A stretch of DNA of 64,000 nucleotides from assembly GCF_000208745.1 (NCBI RefSeq), contig NC_030850.1:13132848-13196847 (forward strand), given 5' to 3'. This document shows, piece after piece, positions 1 to 10,596 of this stretch. Origin of the DNA: Theobroma cacao (Eukaryota > Streptophyta > Magnoliopsida > Malvales > Malvaceae). The first letter of the stretch is position 1. Each line of letters opens with the position of its first letter. Under the pieces are notes generated by a model, which saw only the letters and a list, made by a program, of their open reading frames with translations, was not told the DNA's origin and ran no database searches. The translations under genes were made by a program, and so were the position numbers.

Positions 1-1640
1 AAACGACGTAATTGTGGGAGGTAGAGGAGTTGCACCTTAAGCACCAAAATGGTGCATTTTGGAGGTGGTTCTGCAGGCCTCCAGGAAGCAGATCAGTTGG
101 AGCGAGTTGGCCATTTGGGCCACTTTTAGCCCACCAAGGTAAATCCCTAACCCTTTTATGGATCTGTTTGTTGGCCCATTTTGTATGATTTCCATTTTAA
201 GGGATATTAGGTAGAATTAATTCTTAATTATTGTAGTATAAAATTTTAATTTCTTTCATGATATTTTAGACTTAAGAGATTAATGCAAATGGAAGAATAT
301 AGAAATAATAAAGCATAAAAAAAATAAAAATATTTTTAGAGAATGTTTAGTTATACAAAGAATTGAAGCTTAGGAAAATATTTACTACAAATATAAAAAA
401 ATATAAAAATAACAATAAAAATAACATATAAATGAATGAAGTAAATGGTAGGCTAAAGATTTATATATATATTAAATTGAGAAATTGGAAATTATTGGAT
501 TAAGTATTAAAGTAATAAAATGGGTATAGAATCAATCTTAGAAAATTAACCCCTAAAAAATAGAAAATAATGATAATACTTTATGACATTAACTACAAGT
601 ATAATATACCGATGATGGGATGATCGATCGAGACGTGAGAAGTTGTAATCTCTGGTTAATTTTCCCTAGGATCAAAATCCGAATTAAGGCTCCACCAGTA
701 TGATGGGAGGGTCTTGATTTTGGGGTTTCGAGATTTTTAATTTTAAATAAATAGAAAATATAATAAAAAATAAAATATAATAATAAAAAATAATAATAAA
801 ATAAAAAATAAACTTCAAAAGCATATCATATATTTCTATTGCATCATGCATATTATTGCATATAGATATTTTTTGTTTGCAAGCATAAGTCCCGATGATG
901 GGATCTTTCGAGAATCTTGCGAAAGCGGGTATTCATCGAAAAGTTCTCTAGGTGAAAAGGTATCCCCGGGTCCCACCAGTATGATGGGAGGGCTCGAGAA
1001 ATATCTTTAATAAAAAGCTTTTGCCTGTATTAGGTTCATTATGCACGAAAATATTATTTTAAAAGAAAACGTACGATGACCCCAATGACGGGATTTGTTC
1101 GTCAAATTTACGAAGGCGAATTTCTCGAATAATTCCCTATGTGAGAGAATACCCCAGATCCCACTAGTATGATGGGCGGATCCGGGAGAATATCCTCGAT
1201 AAAAGGTTATTTGTATGATATTTTTTATCTCACGACATGCATTTCATCTTACCTCATACTTGCATTTTATTTTAGAATTAAATAAAATAATTTAATAAAA
1301 TTGGAGATAAAATAAGTGAATAATAGCTAAGGAAATAACATGAACTTAAAAATTAAAGCCTAATAAGATAATCTAAAAATGGTACCGTTCATGGAACGGG
1401 CATTCTGGAGGTGCTAATCCTTCCCCGAACGTAACCGTATTCCCGAACCTAGATCTAAAAAAAACGTAGACCAGTTTAAGGTTCTTTCGGCTGGCTTAAA
1501 TCTAATTAAAGCTCCGCCAATTAGAATCGAGTCAATAGGTGGCCAATCACAGCTAGTAAAAAAGATTGGTGGTGACTCTTAGATTTTAGAGTTTTCACTA
1601 GCGTCTGGCGGTCGGGTTCCAAGACCCGCACGTTACGACA
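1..1640 (+). repeat. 5' LTR (3' part only) of the Tat/Ogre-like element
   Basis: It matches 11643-12887 base for base over long stretches and ends in TTACGACA just before the primer site. It holds three diverged modules (about 604-735, 888-1010 and 1076-1200). Each runs from a GATGATGGGAT motif through TTCTCTAGGTGA-like sequence to CCCACCAGTATGATGGG. The segment of about 395 bp at 941-1335 is absent from the 3' LTR. Confidence 0.85.
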
Positions 1641-1642
1641 GT

Positions 1643-1660
1643 TGGCGACTCCACTGAGGA
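1643..1660 (+). other. Primer-binding site (PBS)
   Basis: TGGCGACTCCACTGAGGA begins two bases after the LTR end. TGG pairs with the CCA tail of a tRNA. Ogre-type elements usually use tRNA-Arg; that identity is inferred here and was not checked against a tRNA set. Confidence 0.65.
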
Positions 1661-2585
1661 CAGCCGAGAGTCGAACCATTAAATAATAATAGGTTATCCA
1701 AGACTTTAAATAATTCAATGTTTCTTTAGTATTAATGATTTGCCCTGCATATTTTGTTTGATGCATTTGTTTATTTCGTATTTATTATTTTATTACTTTT
1801 AATAATTGTGGGGATTTAGGATAGAGGGATATGAGATTATTGATCTAAAATCGATGTTTTCCTTCACACACACAGCACATTTTGCATTCATACATAAGCC
1901 CTCTACCCAAGTCATGTCCATTTTTAGGAGGGAGTTTAGTAGCTACGCTCTCGTGAGGTGATAACCTCCTTACGGGCTAGTGAAGACTCCCACTCAAATC
2001 GAACCTAGTCCGTTTGAAGCCTATAATGGGTGAGGATCGGGGTGCCTTACTAGTCCGCGTGGACGACAATGAGGAACAATTTAGGAACCTTTAGCTCCGT
2101 TTATAACCCCAGCTCAGCATATAGAATACCAAGAGCAGTTTAACCCTAGGTAGGGCCTTACCCGTGACGATATACCTTATAATTGGATACACGTGAAGGA
2201 ATCTCTTCTACTCCCTCTATTTTAAATTTCCCCACGAGATAACAAAATATCGTGGAGTAAATAATGTCTAATGACGTTAGTAATACCCATGATATTGATT
2301 ATTATTCTCTCATTATTTTTAACACTTTATTATTTTTACCATACTAATTTAAGTTTATTTTGCTTGTCATGTGCATTTTACATGTCCATTTGCATATATC
2401 ATAATTGCATGATTCATTAAAATAAAAAAATAATAATAAATAATATTCATTTATCAACATTATTTTAATAAAATTCTAACTCATGCATTTAGCCCAATCA
2501 GAACAAAATTCTAAAGAAACAAATTCTCCACAAATAAAACACAAGAGCTCGATCTAAGATCATGGGGGACTAGCATGTAGAGAGA
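1661..2585 (+). other. Untranslated leader between PBS and gag
   Basis: There is no sustained reading frame. The stretch at 1900-2100, with GGAGGGAG, CTCGTGAGGTG and GGGTGAGGATCGGGGTG, resembles the leader seen in Tat/Ogre elements. It probably holds the packaging signal and any splice sites, but none can be pinned down by eye. Confidence 0.5.
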
Positions 2586-4607
2586 ATGGACAAGATCGAG
2601 AAGAAGCAAAAAGAGATTATGGGTCATTTGTCAAAGATTTTCGAGTTGATGTCGACAGATAAAGGAAGAGAGTGGTGGGGAGTTCTGGTGAATCAAAAGA
2701 TGTTCAACAGACAGAAGCTAATACAGACCCTGTATATCCACCAAGATTCACACTACCACCGGCAAGGAATGCGTCTATCCCCATGCCATCGATAGGACAA
2801 TATCTGTTTTTTGGGATGCTAGTGCCTACAGGGCCACCACCGACTTATGCCCAACAGAGGCTAATTGGAGGGGCAAGTCCTTTAGATTCCATCTCTGTAC
2901 CTGATTTGGACGATCTGAAAGAACAAGAGAAACTCAAGTATGGATCCGTTGAATCGAAGGACAATCTCGATACCCACTGGAAATTTGACCTTTTAGAGGA
3001 TAGACTACGCATGATAGAAGGAATGGGAATGTATTGCTCTATGGATGCAATCGAGCTCTGTCTCGTTCCAGATGTGGTTATACCTCCAGAATTCAAAATT
3101 CTAGACTTTAAAAAGTATGATGGAACCAAGTGTCCGGTCACACACATCACCATGTATTGCAGAAGGATGGCTGCATATGCCCATGATGACAAGCTCTTGA
3201 TACACTGCTTCCAAGATAGTCTCACAGGTGCTGCACAAAGTGGTACGTCCAACTAGACCACAATCGAATCCACACATGGAAGGACCTTGTTCGGGTGTTT
3301 GTAGCTCAGTATAAGCATGTTGCAAATATGGCTCCGGATCGCTTTTCTTTACAAAACATGGAGAAGAAACCCACTGAAAGCTTTAAAGAATATGCTCAAA
3401 GATTGAGGAATGTGGCTTCTCAAGTTCAACCACCCTTGATTAAAAAAGAAACCACCGTGATGTTTGTTAACACTCTGTTGGCCCCTTACTACGAACGGTT
3501 GGTCAGTAGTGCCACGAAGAACTTCGCTGATATGGTGATCTCAGGTGAGATGATAGAGACTGCCATTAAACAAGGGAAGATAGAAGGCGGTGAGACTTAA
3601 GTACAAAGAAATGAGAAACTTTTAAGAAGAAGGAAGGAGAAGCCCAAGCCATCACTTCAGGACCACTCTAAGGAAGAGCCCACAATCCTTACCTACCATA
3701 TCCACCATACCTCTATTACCTAATTGTAAACAACATCTCACAAAGTCCATACCTATACCCACCCATGCTAAATGCCTTTCCTAACCATTACCCATATACT
3801 CCCATCCAACGGGCACCTTACCCCACAAATATCCACCCACCTACTTTCGCACCTGTAGCAGCTTCAACCGCATAGCAAACCACACCTCCAAACAATAATA
3901 CTGCCAGTGAATCGAGGGGGTGGCGAAATAGGCAAGAGAAAGTGCAATTTGATCCAATCCCAATCTCGTATGCTGAACTTTTCACTCAGTTAGTTGCAAA
4001 CCATCTGGTGGCACCCTTATACATAGAACCGTTGAAACCACCGTTCCCGAGATGCTACGATGCTTCCGCCCACTATGATTACTATTATGGAATTGAAGGT
4101 CACTCGATCGAGAATTGTACAGCATTCAAACACAAGGTGCAAAGGTTGATCAAGGTAGGAATCTTGAACTTTGAAGAGAAGTCGGAACAGAACGTTAACA
4201 ACAACCCATTGCCAAATCATGCTGAGGTAGGGATAAAAGCGATTGAAGGGGAGGTGTATGTTAAAATGAGCATTCGAGATGTGGAAACCCCCATGGAGAA
4301 AGTGTTTGAAGCCTTGGTAAAGACTGACATGCTCGAGGTTTGGCCAGAATGTCCTGACATGAATGATTTGGGAAACCTCCATGGACCATATTGCTTATAC
4401 CACAAAGGATGTGTGGGGCATTTAATTCAAGATTGTAGTCCCTTCCAAAAAGAAGTGCAAAGGATGATGGACGAATCAATAATTGAGTTGTATGTGGAAA
4501 CTTCGAAATCAACAGTAAATATGATAGCCAAAGATTCAGCCCAAAATTCAAACTCACCCAATGAAAATAAATTAAAAAAGAAAAAAAAAGATTTTAATTT
4601 TGAGTAG
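2586..4607 (+). pseudogene. Decayed gag, block 1 (Tat/Ogre type)
   Basis: Gag would form the cytoplasmic particle that packages element RNA. The block begins near MDKIEKKQKEIMGHL at 2586, shifts frame near 2672 and runs to 3237 with the capsid-type core (DRLRMIEGMGMYCSMDAIEL, then FKKYDGTKCPVTHITMYCRR). A one-base shift near 3238 restores WYVQLDHNRIHTWKDLV and the stretch to 3600 (FKEYAQRLRNVASQVQPPL, VISGEMIE). After a gap rich in Pro and Tyr codons, 3942-4607 encodes the C-terminal part with two His/Cys knuckle-like motifs: YYYGIEGHSIENC, where the first Cys is replaced by Tyr, and CLYHKGCVGHLIQDC. A Lys-rich tail follows. Two frameshifts and several stops make it non-functional. Family assignment is confident; exact ends are approximate. 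Confidence 0.85.
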
Positions 4608-5014
4608 ATCTTCCACTTCTCACTTTACATGATTTTTAATAAAATGATTTCTTCCACTTCTCATTTTACATGATTTTTAATAAAATGATTTTTATTGTAC
4701 TCGTATTGCACGTACAACATTTAAATTTTCTTACATTTTGGAGGTACTCCATTGCATATCACTTCATCCATTCATCAAAGCATCATTACATTTCATGCAT
4801 TCATACACATGACATATTTGCATCCATATCCATATTTTCATATTTTCTTTATTTCTAGATATATTTATTCCCATAATAAAAGAACCACATAATTTTATTA
4901 GGTTTAAAGAGAATAAAACAAATCCTCATTTATGGAAAACATCTAGAAAGGTATTAGTCAAATTTCAAAATTCTTTTCTAATTTATTTGATTTGAGTTAG
5001 AGGGGTTGAAGGAT
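4608..5014 (+). other. Spacer between gag blocks with a 41-bp direct repeat
   Basis: Two near-identical adjacent copies of about 41 bp lie at about 4611-4692 (CTTCCACTTCTCA, then TTACATGATTTTTAATAAAA). The rest is AT-rich with no coding signal. Confidence 0.6.
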
Positions 5015-5862
5015 ATGGAACATCAATTGGAAGCAAGGATCAACGCATTAGAGCGCAATCAAGAAGAGTTCGGACATGATCTTTGAGAAATGAAAAGACA
5101 GATTGCCAAATTGATGGAAATGGTTGAATGTCTCAACAGAACCAATGGGATTCACCCTTAAGAGTTTCAATCGCTTCAAACTGAACCACGCCTTAAGCGA
5201 CCATTGAAGGAAGACCAATTTGTCTTTGATAGGACCAACATTTCACGCAATGTCCCAAGAAAAGATCAGGGTTTAGACAAAGTTATGAAAGGGATAGACG
5301 AGTTAAATATGCATATGATTGAGAATGCAATTAAGAAGGGTAAAATTGAAGAGAATAGTGTCAGTAGCATGAAAAATTGTAATGCCTCAAAGAAAAAGAA
5401 AGGGGAGGCACGAGTTATCACATGTGAAGAGCAACCATGGGGCATCAACCATACCATCTTCATCCTGCATACCAACCTTCCTACCCCGCTCGGAATCATA
5501 TTTTCCATAGCCTGTGTCCCTATCAACCAATTCCACAATCAATTTTTCATCTAAGAGCACCCACACCTCCACTTATGCCTCAATCATTGCCAAAACCCAA
5601 CATTCGCCAATTGCCCATGCCAATCTCGAAACTTTTGCCTATACTAATTGAGAATCAATACCTCAGTCTGATGCCAATGAAGACAGTTCCAAACCCATTG
5701 GCAAGAAATTATGACCCTAATGCTAAATGTGACTGTCACATGGGGGCAATTGGACACTCAACAGAGAAGTGTAGGCAATTGAAAGAGAAAATTGAAAATC
5801 TCATCAAGGATGACAGTTTGACTCTTGAGCTTATGGAATGTTGGAAATCGGTTATGCCGTAG
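5015..5862 (+). pseudogene. Second, partial gag-like block
   Basis: A second Gag-like segment starts at MEHQLEARINALERNQEEFG (5015), a coiled-coil-like N-terminus, and meets in-frame stops at about 5084 and 5160. It continues to about 5440, including a short IENAIKKGKIE stretch like the end of the capsid region of block 1. It then shifts frame to a Pro-rich linker and a knuckle-like motif CDCHMGAIGHSTEKC, ending at a stop at 5862. The order of features repeats that of block 1 with the capsid core deleted, so it is probably a gag duplication or a remnant from a related element recombined in. It is non-coding now. Confidence 0.7.
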
Positions 5863-8800
5863 AGTGGGCTCTTGTTTGAAAGTTGAAAGCCACATGTCTT
5901 AAGCAAATTACTTGTAGGAAAAATGGATGATTCAGAGTTTTTATTTTATAGTTAGATGCATGGCATGAGTAGGATTTTGTTAAGAGTTGTAATTGAAGTG
6001 TTAATGTTTTTGTTGAATGAAAATTTTTAAAGGTTTATGATGTGATATAGTTGATTCAATAAAGGTTTTATAACATGTTTTCAAGATCATAAAAACAAAA
6101 AACAAATTTCAAAAAATAAAAATATAAAAAATATAAAAAACACATCAAAAAAAAAAAGAAGAAAGAAAGAAAGAAGGGTGATAAAGGAAAAAAGATTTTT
6201 GGCAATAAAATGTGCACATCATCTCGAAAGAATTGATGGTTACTGTTGGGAACAAACTTGTCCTTGCAAACATTCTCTAACCATTTCTTCAAACACTTTG
6301 GAACCCAAGACTATTCAAATAAGGATATTCAAGAACTTGAGTCCAAAAGGAAGCAAAGTTTTAAAGGTTTATTAACCTTATCATGTGGTACCAAAAGACA
6401 ATGATCTTTGTCTAGGCGATTACCAATGTTATAATTGATTGTTTTGCAAAATTCTTTTTTTAAAAATCAAGCAAATCAAGCACTCTTGTAAAGACTCTGA
6501 ATGTGGTAGGTTAATAAATGTCAAGACTATGTTGAAGTCTCAAATATGCCAAAACCTCTCAAATTCTTTCAACTGCATACCAAGTGTGAACCTTTTGAAA
6601 CCATCCTTTACCTTATTCTGAGGCATGATGACAAAAAAAAAACAAGATTACCCAATACCTTCGAGACACCTTGGCTTTAAAAATAGCCCTTTTTCCCCTC
6701 TCATTTAGCAAAAGTATTTCTTGAAAGAGTTGATCATGAGAAGGTATTCTGATATTAGATCTTTGAAGGCTTCTAAGGAACCTTTATTGTTAAGAGTTGT
6801 CTCATGAGTCTTCATTTGAGTGGTTGATTAAGAAAAAAACAATCTTGATGAATCTTTTCACTTTGGAAAGGTTGATTCAATCTTTAGTTGTGAAAAAAAA
6901 AAGTGAAAGAATGGTGAGGAAAGTTGATAGTGACATTATGCACTTGAAATGCCCAAATGGTGTCAAAAATAGAAAAAAAGGAAGAAAAATCAACCTTTGA
7001 TCTTAAATTATTCCTTTATAGGGATTTGCTCTTCAATATAAGTAACCATAGTTGAGAGGATAAATGGCCATGTTTCATTTCCCTTTCACAAATGAAAAAT
7101 TATCCACTCTCTACCCCTTTGAGCCTATTAAATTGTCTCTAAAATACACCTCAACCAAGGATCACCTTCCACATTGGGGGCAATTATGAAGAAAAATGTC
7201 TACAAAAAGCATAGATGATAGAAGATTCATTTTGAGGGAAATATGAACATCTTTTATATTTTGGGGAGTAGATGCAAATTTGAGTTCTTGAAAGTTTCGA
7301 ACTCAATCCATCAATGTGAAGGTTGAAAAAAAAAAGGGTGAAAATGAAAATTGAAAAAAGAAAGGAAGAAAGAAAAAGCCTAGAAGAGAAATGGTGAAAA
7401 AAACATGTTTTGAAAAAGGACAAATGTCTTAAAAGATTCCTTAATGCGGTAATAAATGATCTTTGGTTTAATTACCTTTAAATACATGTTTTGGGCCTTT
7501 GTATCCATTTTTTCAGAACCCTTAACCATAGTCTACATTACATGCTTGAAGAAGTCCATTTTGATCAAGTGTGGATACTTAAATTGAAGAGTTATCTTAT
7601 AGAAAGAGATCATCACATAGAAAGTGAAACCTTGACTTCTTTTCTTTACAAAAATTACATGCTTGAATCCCTTAAGTCATTTTGGACTAAGTTTGAGTTT
7701 TTCAAGTGCATGATGGAACAATCAATCAAAAAAAAAACAATTGAGAAAGATGAAGTTATAGGGTGGAAATCCGAAAGGGCAATCTAAAGTGGGGACAGAA
7801 AAAAAAGAGAAAAGAAAAAAGTGAGTGAAAAAGATGAAGCTCTAGGGTGAAAACCCAAAAGGGCAGTGTAGAGCGAAGATGGGAATTTATGAAACCATTC
7901 ATGATTCCAACTAAGGTGATAATAAGAAGCACTAGAGATAGACCATTTCAAGGCAGATGAATGTGTTGGACACCTTCCTAAGGGTTTAAGATTCTCAAGC
8001 ACCCTTAAAGATTCAAGATCATTTGAAAAAAAAATCATATTGAATTTTGAGCCTATCTCTGTCAAAATAACCTTGTGCAATATTAAACTTGTAATAGTTG
8101 GTCTTGACATTTATCATCTTGCCACACATCATGAGGCTTAGAGAATGTCAAATTTGATTGTGATTTGAAAGCAATCTTTTTGCAAAATTGATCTTAAATC
8201 AACATACCTTTGTGAGCTTAGACAAAGAAACTTCAACTTTTCTTCTTTTTCTCCCCATGAAATGGTGAAAAACTTTTATTGTTGACCAAGAACCTGATGT
8301 GTTAAACCATCCAATGCATATGAAAGACCAGATTGTCATTTGGCTCATCCAAAATCATTTCAATAAGTAATCATCAATTTTCAAGAGATTTAAGTGTCAC
8401 ATGTTGGAAAGATGTCAAATTGACTCAATTTTGTTCCAAACTTTAATTACCTTTAGTCATAAAAAAATGGTTTTGTAAGGCAATTTTATCAAAATTCAGG
8501 ATGCTTTAAAAGAAATAGAGGGTTATGCATTTTTGTAAAGTAACTTCTGCTATTTTAGTATGAAGATCAAAAGTTTTAAATGATGAGACAAGCATTTTTG
8601 TGAATCTTTTCTCAAGGATCAAGAGGTATGGAACCTTTGAAATCAGGTTTGAATTGATATACGATCTCATGGGGATATCCATCTTCAAGAAATAACTTCA
8701 AGAATTGGGAATGATATGACAAGATTAGCAAGAAAGTTCTTTTGTGATAAAGTGATTTGGCAATTGCACAAAAAGATTATAGAAAAGTGTGCAAAGATAG

Positions 8801-9056
8801 AAAGAATGGCTTTCAATAGAGGAAGACACTGAAATGAAATGATGAGATAAAGGTAATTTTTCCTCTTGTCATCATGCATGCATGCACATGACCATGCAAC
8901 AGTGAGGTTGGAAATTTTCTGTGCAATAGTCAACATTCACACATATTTCTATGCATTGGGAAAGGTAAAAATCCATGCAACACAAAAACCATGCAAAGAC
9001 AACAAGCCTTGGTTAATTTGATAACCACTTTGAAAAATTTCAGATAATTAGTTTCA
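5863..9056 (+). other. Internal region without recognisable pol
   Basis: I searched by eye for reverse transcriptase (YxDD), RNase H, integrase and protease motifs in all frames and found none. The region is A-rich with short meaningless frames. A motif TAGGGTGRAAAYCC then AAAGGGCA occurs twice, 84 bp apart (about 7759 and 7843), resembling a non-coding stretch known from Ogre-like elements. At 7173-7196 a GGGGGCAATT motif followed by AATGTCTAC looks like a decayed tract/LTR-start pair. Confidence 0.55.
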
Positions 9057-10435
9057 AGATTTTTAAAGTTATGTTACCTCAGCTTTGAGGAGCCACATTT
9101 TTAAAGTCATGTTGCCTTAGCTTTGAGGAGCCACATTTTTAAAGTCACGTTGCCTCAACTTTAAGGAATTCATTTTTAAAAGTCTTGTTGCCTCAGCTTT
9201 GAGGAGTTTATTTTAAAAGTCTCGTTGCCTCAGGTTTGAGGAGTTCATTTTTAAAAGTCTCGTTGCCTCAGTTTTGAGGAGTTTAATTTAGAAGTTTCGT
9301 TGCCTCAGCTTTGAGGAGTTCATTTTTAAAGGTCTCGTTGCCTCGGTTTTGAGGAGTTCATTTTTAAAAGTTTTGTTGCCTCAGCTTTAAGGAGTTCATT
9401 TTAGAAGTTTCATTACCTCAGCTTTGAGGAGTTTATTTTTAAAAGTCTCGTTGCCTCAGCTTTGAGGAGTTCATTTTTAAAAGTCTCATTGCCTCAGCTT
9501 TGAGGAGTTCATTTAGAAGTTTCATTGCCTCAATTTTGAGGAGTTCATTTTTAAAAGTCTCGTTGCCTCAACTTTGAGGAGCCACATTTTTAAAGTTATG
9601 TTGCCTCAGCTTTGGGGAGTTTCATTTTTAAAGTTTCATTACCTCAATTTTGAGGAGTTTATTTAAAAAAAAAAAAGTTCCGTCGCCTCATTCGAGGAAT
9701 TGATTTTTAAAGTTTCATTGCCTCTATTTTGAGGAGTTCATTTTAAAAAGTCTCATTGCCTCAATTTTGAGGGTTCATTTTATAAAGTTTCGTTGCCTCA
9801 GCTTTGAGGAGTTCATTTTTAAAAGTTTCATTGCCTCAGCTTTGAGGAGTTCATTTTTAAAAAATCTCGTTGCCTCAGCTTTGAGGAGTTCATTTTTAAA
9901 AGTCTCGTTGTCTCAATTTTGAAGAGTTCATTTAAAAAAAAAAAAGGGTTTCGTTGCCTAAGCTTTGAGGAGTTCATTTTTAAAGTTTCATTGCCTCAAT
10001 TTTAAGGAGTTTATTTTTTAAAAAAAAAGTCTCGTTGCCTCAGTTTTGAGAAGTTCATTTTTAAAAGTCTCGTTGCCTCAGCTTTTAGGAGTTCATTTTT
10101 AAAAGTCTCGTTGCCTCAGCTTTAAAGAGCCATATTTTTAAAGTTGTTGCCTCAACTTTGGGGAGTTTTATTTTTAAAATTTCATTGCCTCAATTTTGAG
10201 GAGTTTATTTTTAAAAAAAAAGAAAGAAAAAAAAAGAAAAAAGAGAAAAAGGTTTCGTTGCCTCCACTTTGAGGAGTTCATTTTTAAAGTTATGTTGTTT
10301 TAGCTTTGGGGAGTTTCATTTTTAAAGTTTCGTTGCCTCAGTTTTGAGGAGTTTCATTTTCAAAGTTTTATAGCCTCAATTTTGAAGAGTTCATTTTTAA
10401 AGTTTCGTTGCCTCAACCTTGAGGAGTCTAATTTA
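9057..10435 (+). repeat. 38-bp minisatellite, about 35 copies
   Basis: A short unit, roughly GTTGCCTCAGCTTTGAGGAG followed by TTCATTTTTAAAAGTCTC, is repeated head to tail. By hand I count about 35 copies, most 36-40 bp long, with purine-rich or poly-A insertions near 9665, 9935, 10020 and 10215. Each unit contains CCTCA, a four-base spacer and TGAGG, so each can fold into a small hairpin. The array sits directly before the A-rich segment and polypurine tract of the Tat/Ogre-like element, where such elements often carry tandem repeats. Confidence 0.95.
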
Positions 10436-10580
10436 AAACAAAAAAAAAAAAAAAACAAAAAAAAACAAAAAAACATAAAAAAAAAAACAAAACAAAAAAA
10501 AAAGAACTTTGGTAAGAAGATTAAAGAATTTAGTCAAATACAGTGTCTACGTCTTTGTACTATTTCGGATTTCCGAAATG
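10436..10580 (+). other. A-rich segment between minisatellite and polypurine tract
   Basis: 10436-10505 is almost entirely runs of A broken by C. 10540-10580 contains TTTCGGATTTCCGAAATG, an imperfect palindrome. There is no coding signal. Confidence 0.6.
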
Positions 10581-10596
10581 CGCAAAGAGGGGCAAC
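10581..10596 (+). other. Polypurine tract (PPT)
   Basis: CGCAAAGAGGGGCAAC lies immediately before the LTR start TGTAGACAC. This is the primer site for plus-strand DNA synthesis in LTR elements. The GGGGCAA-TGTAGACA arrangement is common in Tat/Ogre elements. Confidence 0.75.

Noticed and set aside
5863..9056. Hidden pol in the Tat/Ogre-like interior
   Set aside because: No YxDD, integrase HHCC or RNase H motif could be read in any frame; the longest frames are low-complexity Lys/Phe text.
9057..10435. CRISPR-like array
   Set aside because: Units are contiguous variants of one sequence with no unique spacers, in a plant retroelement.
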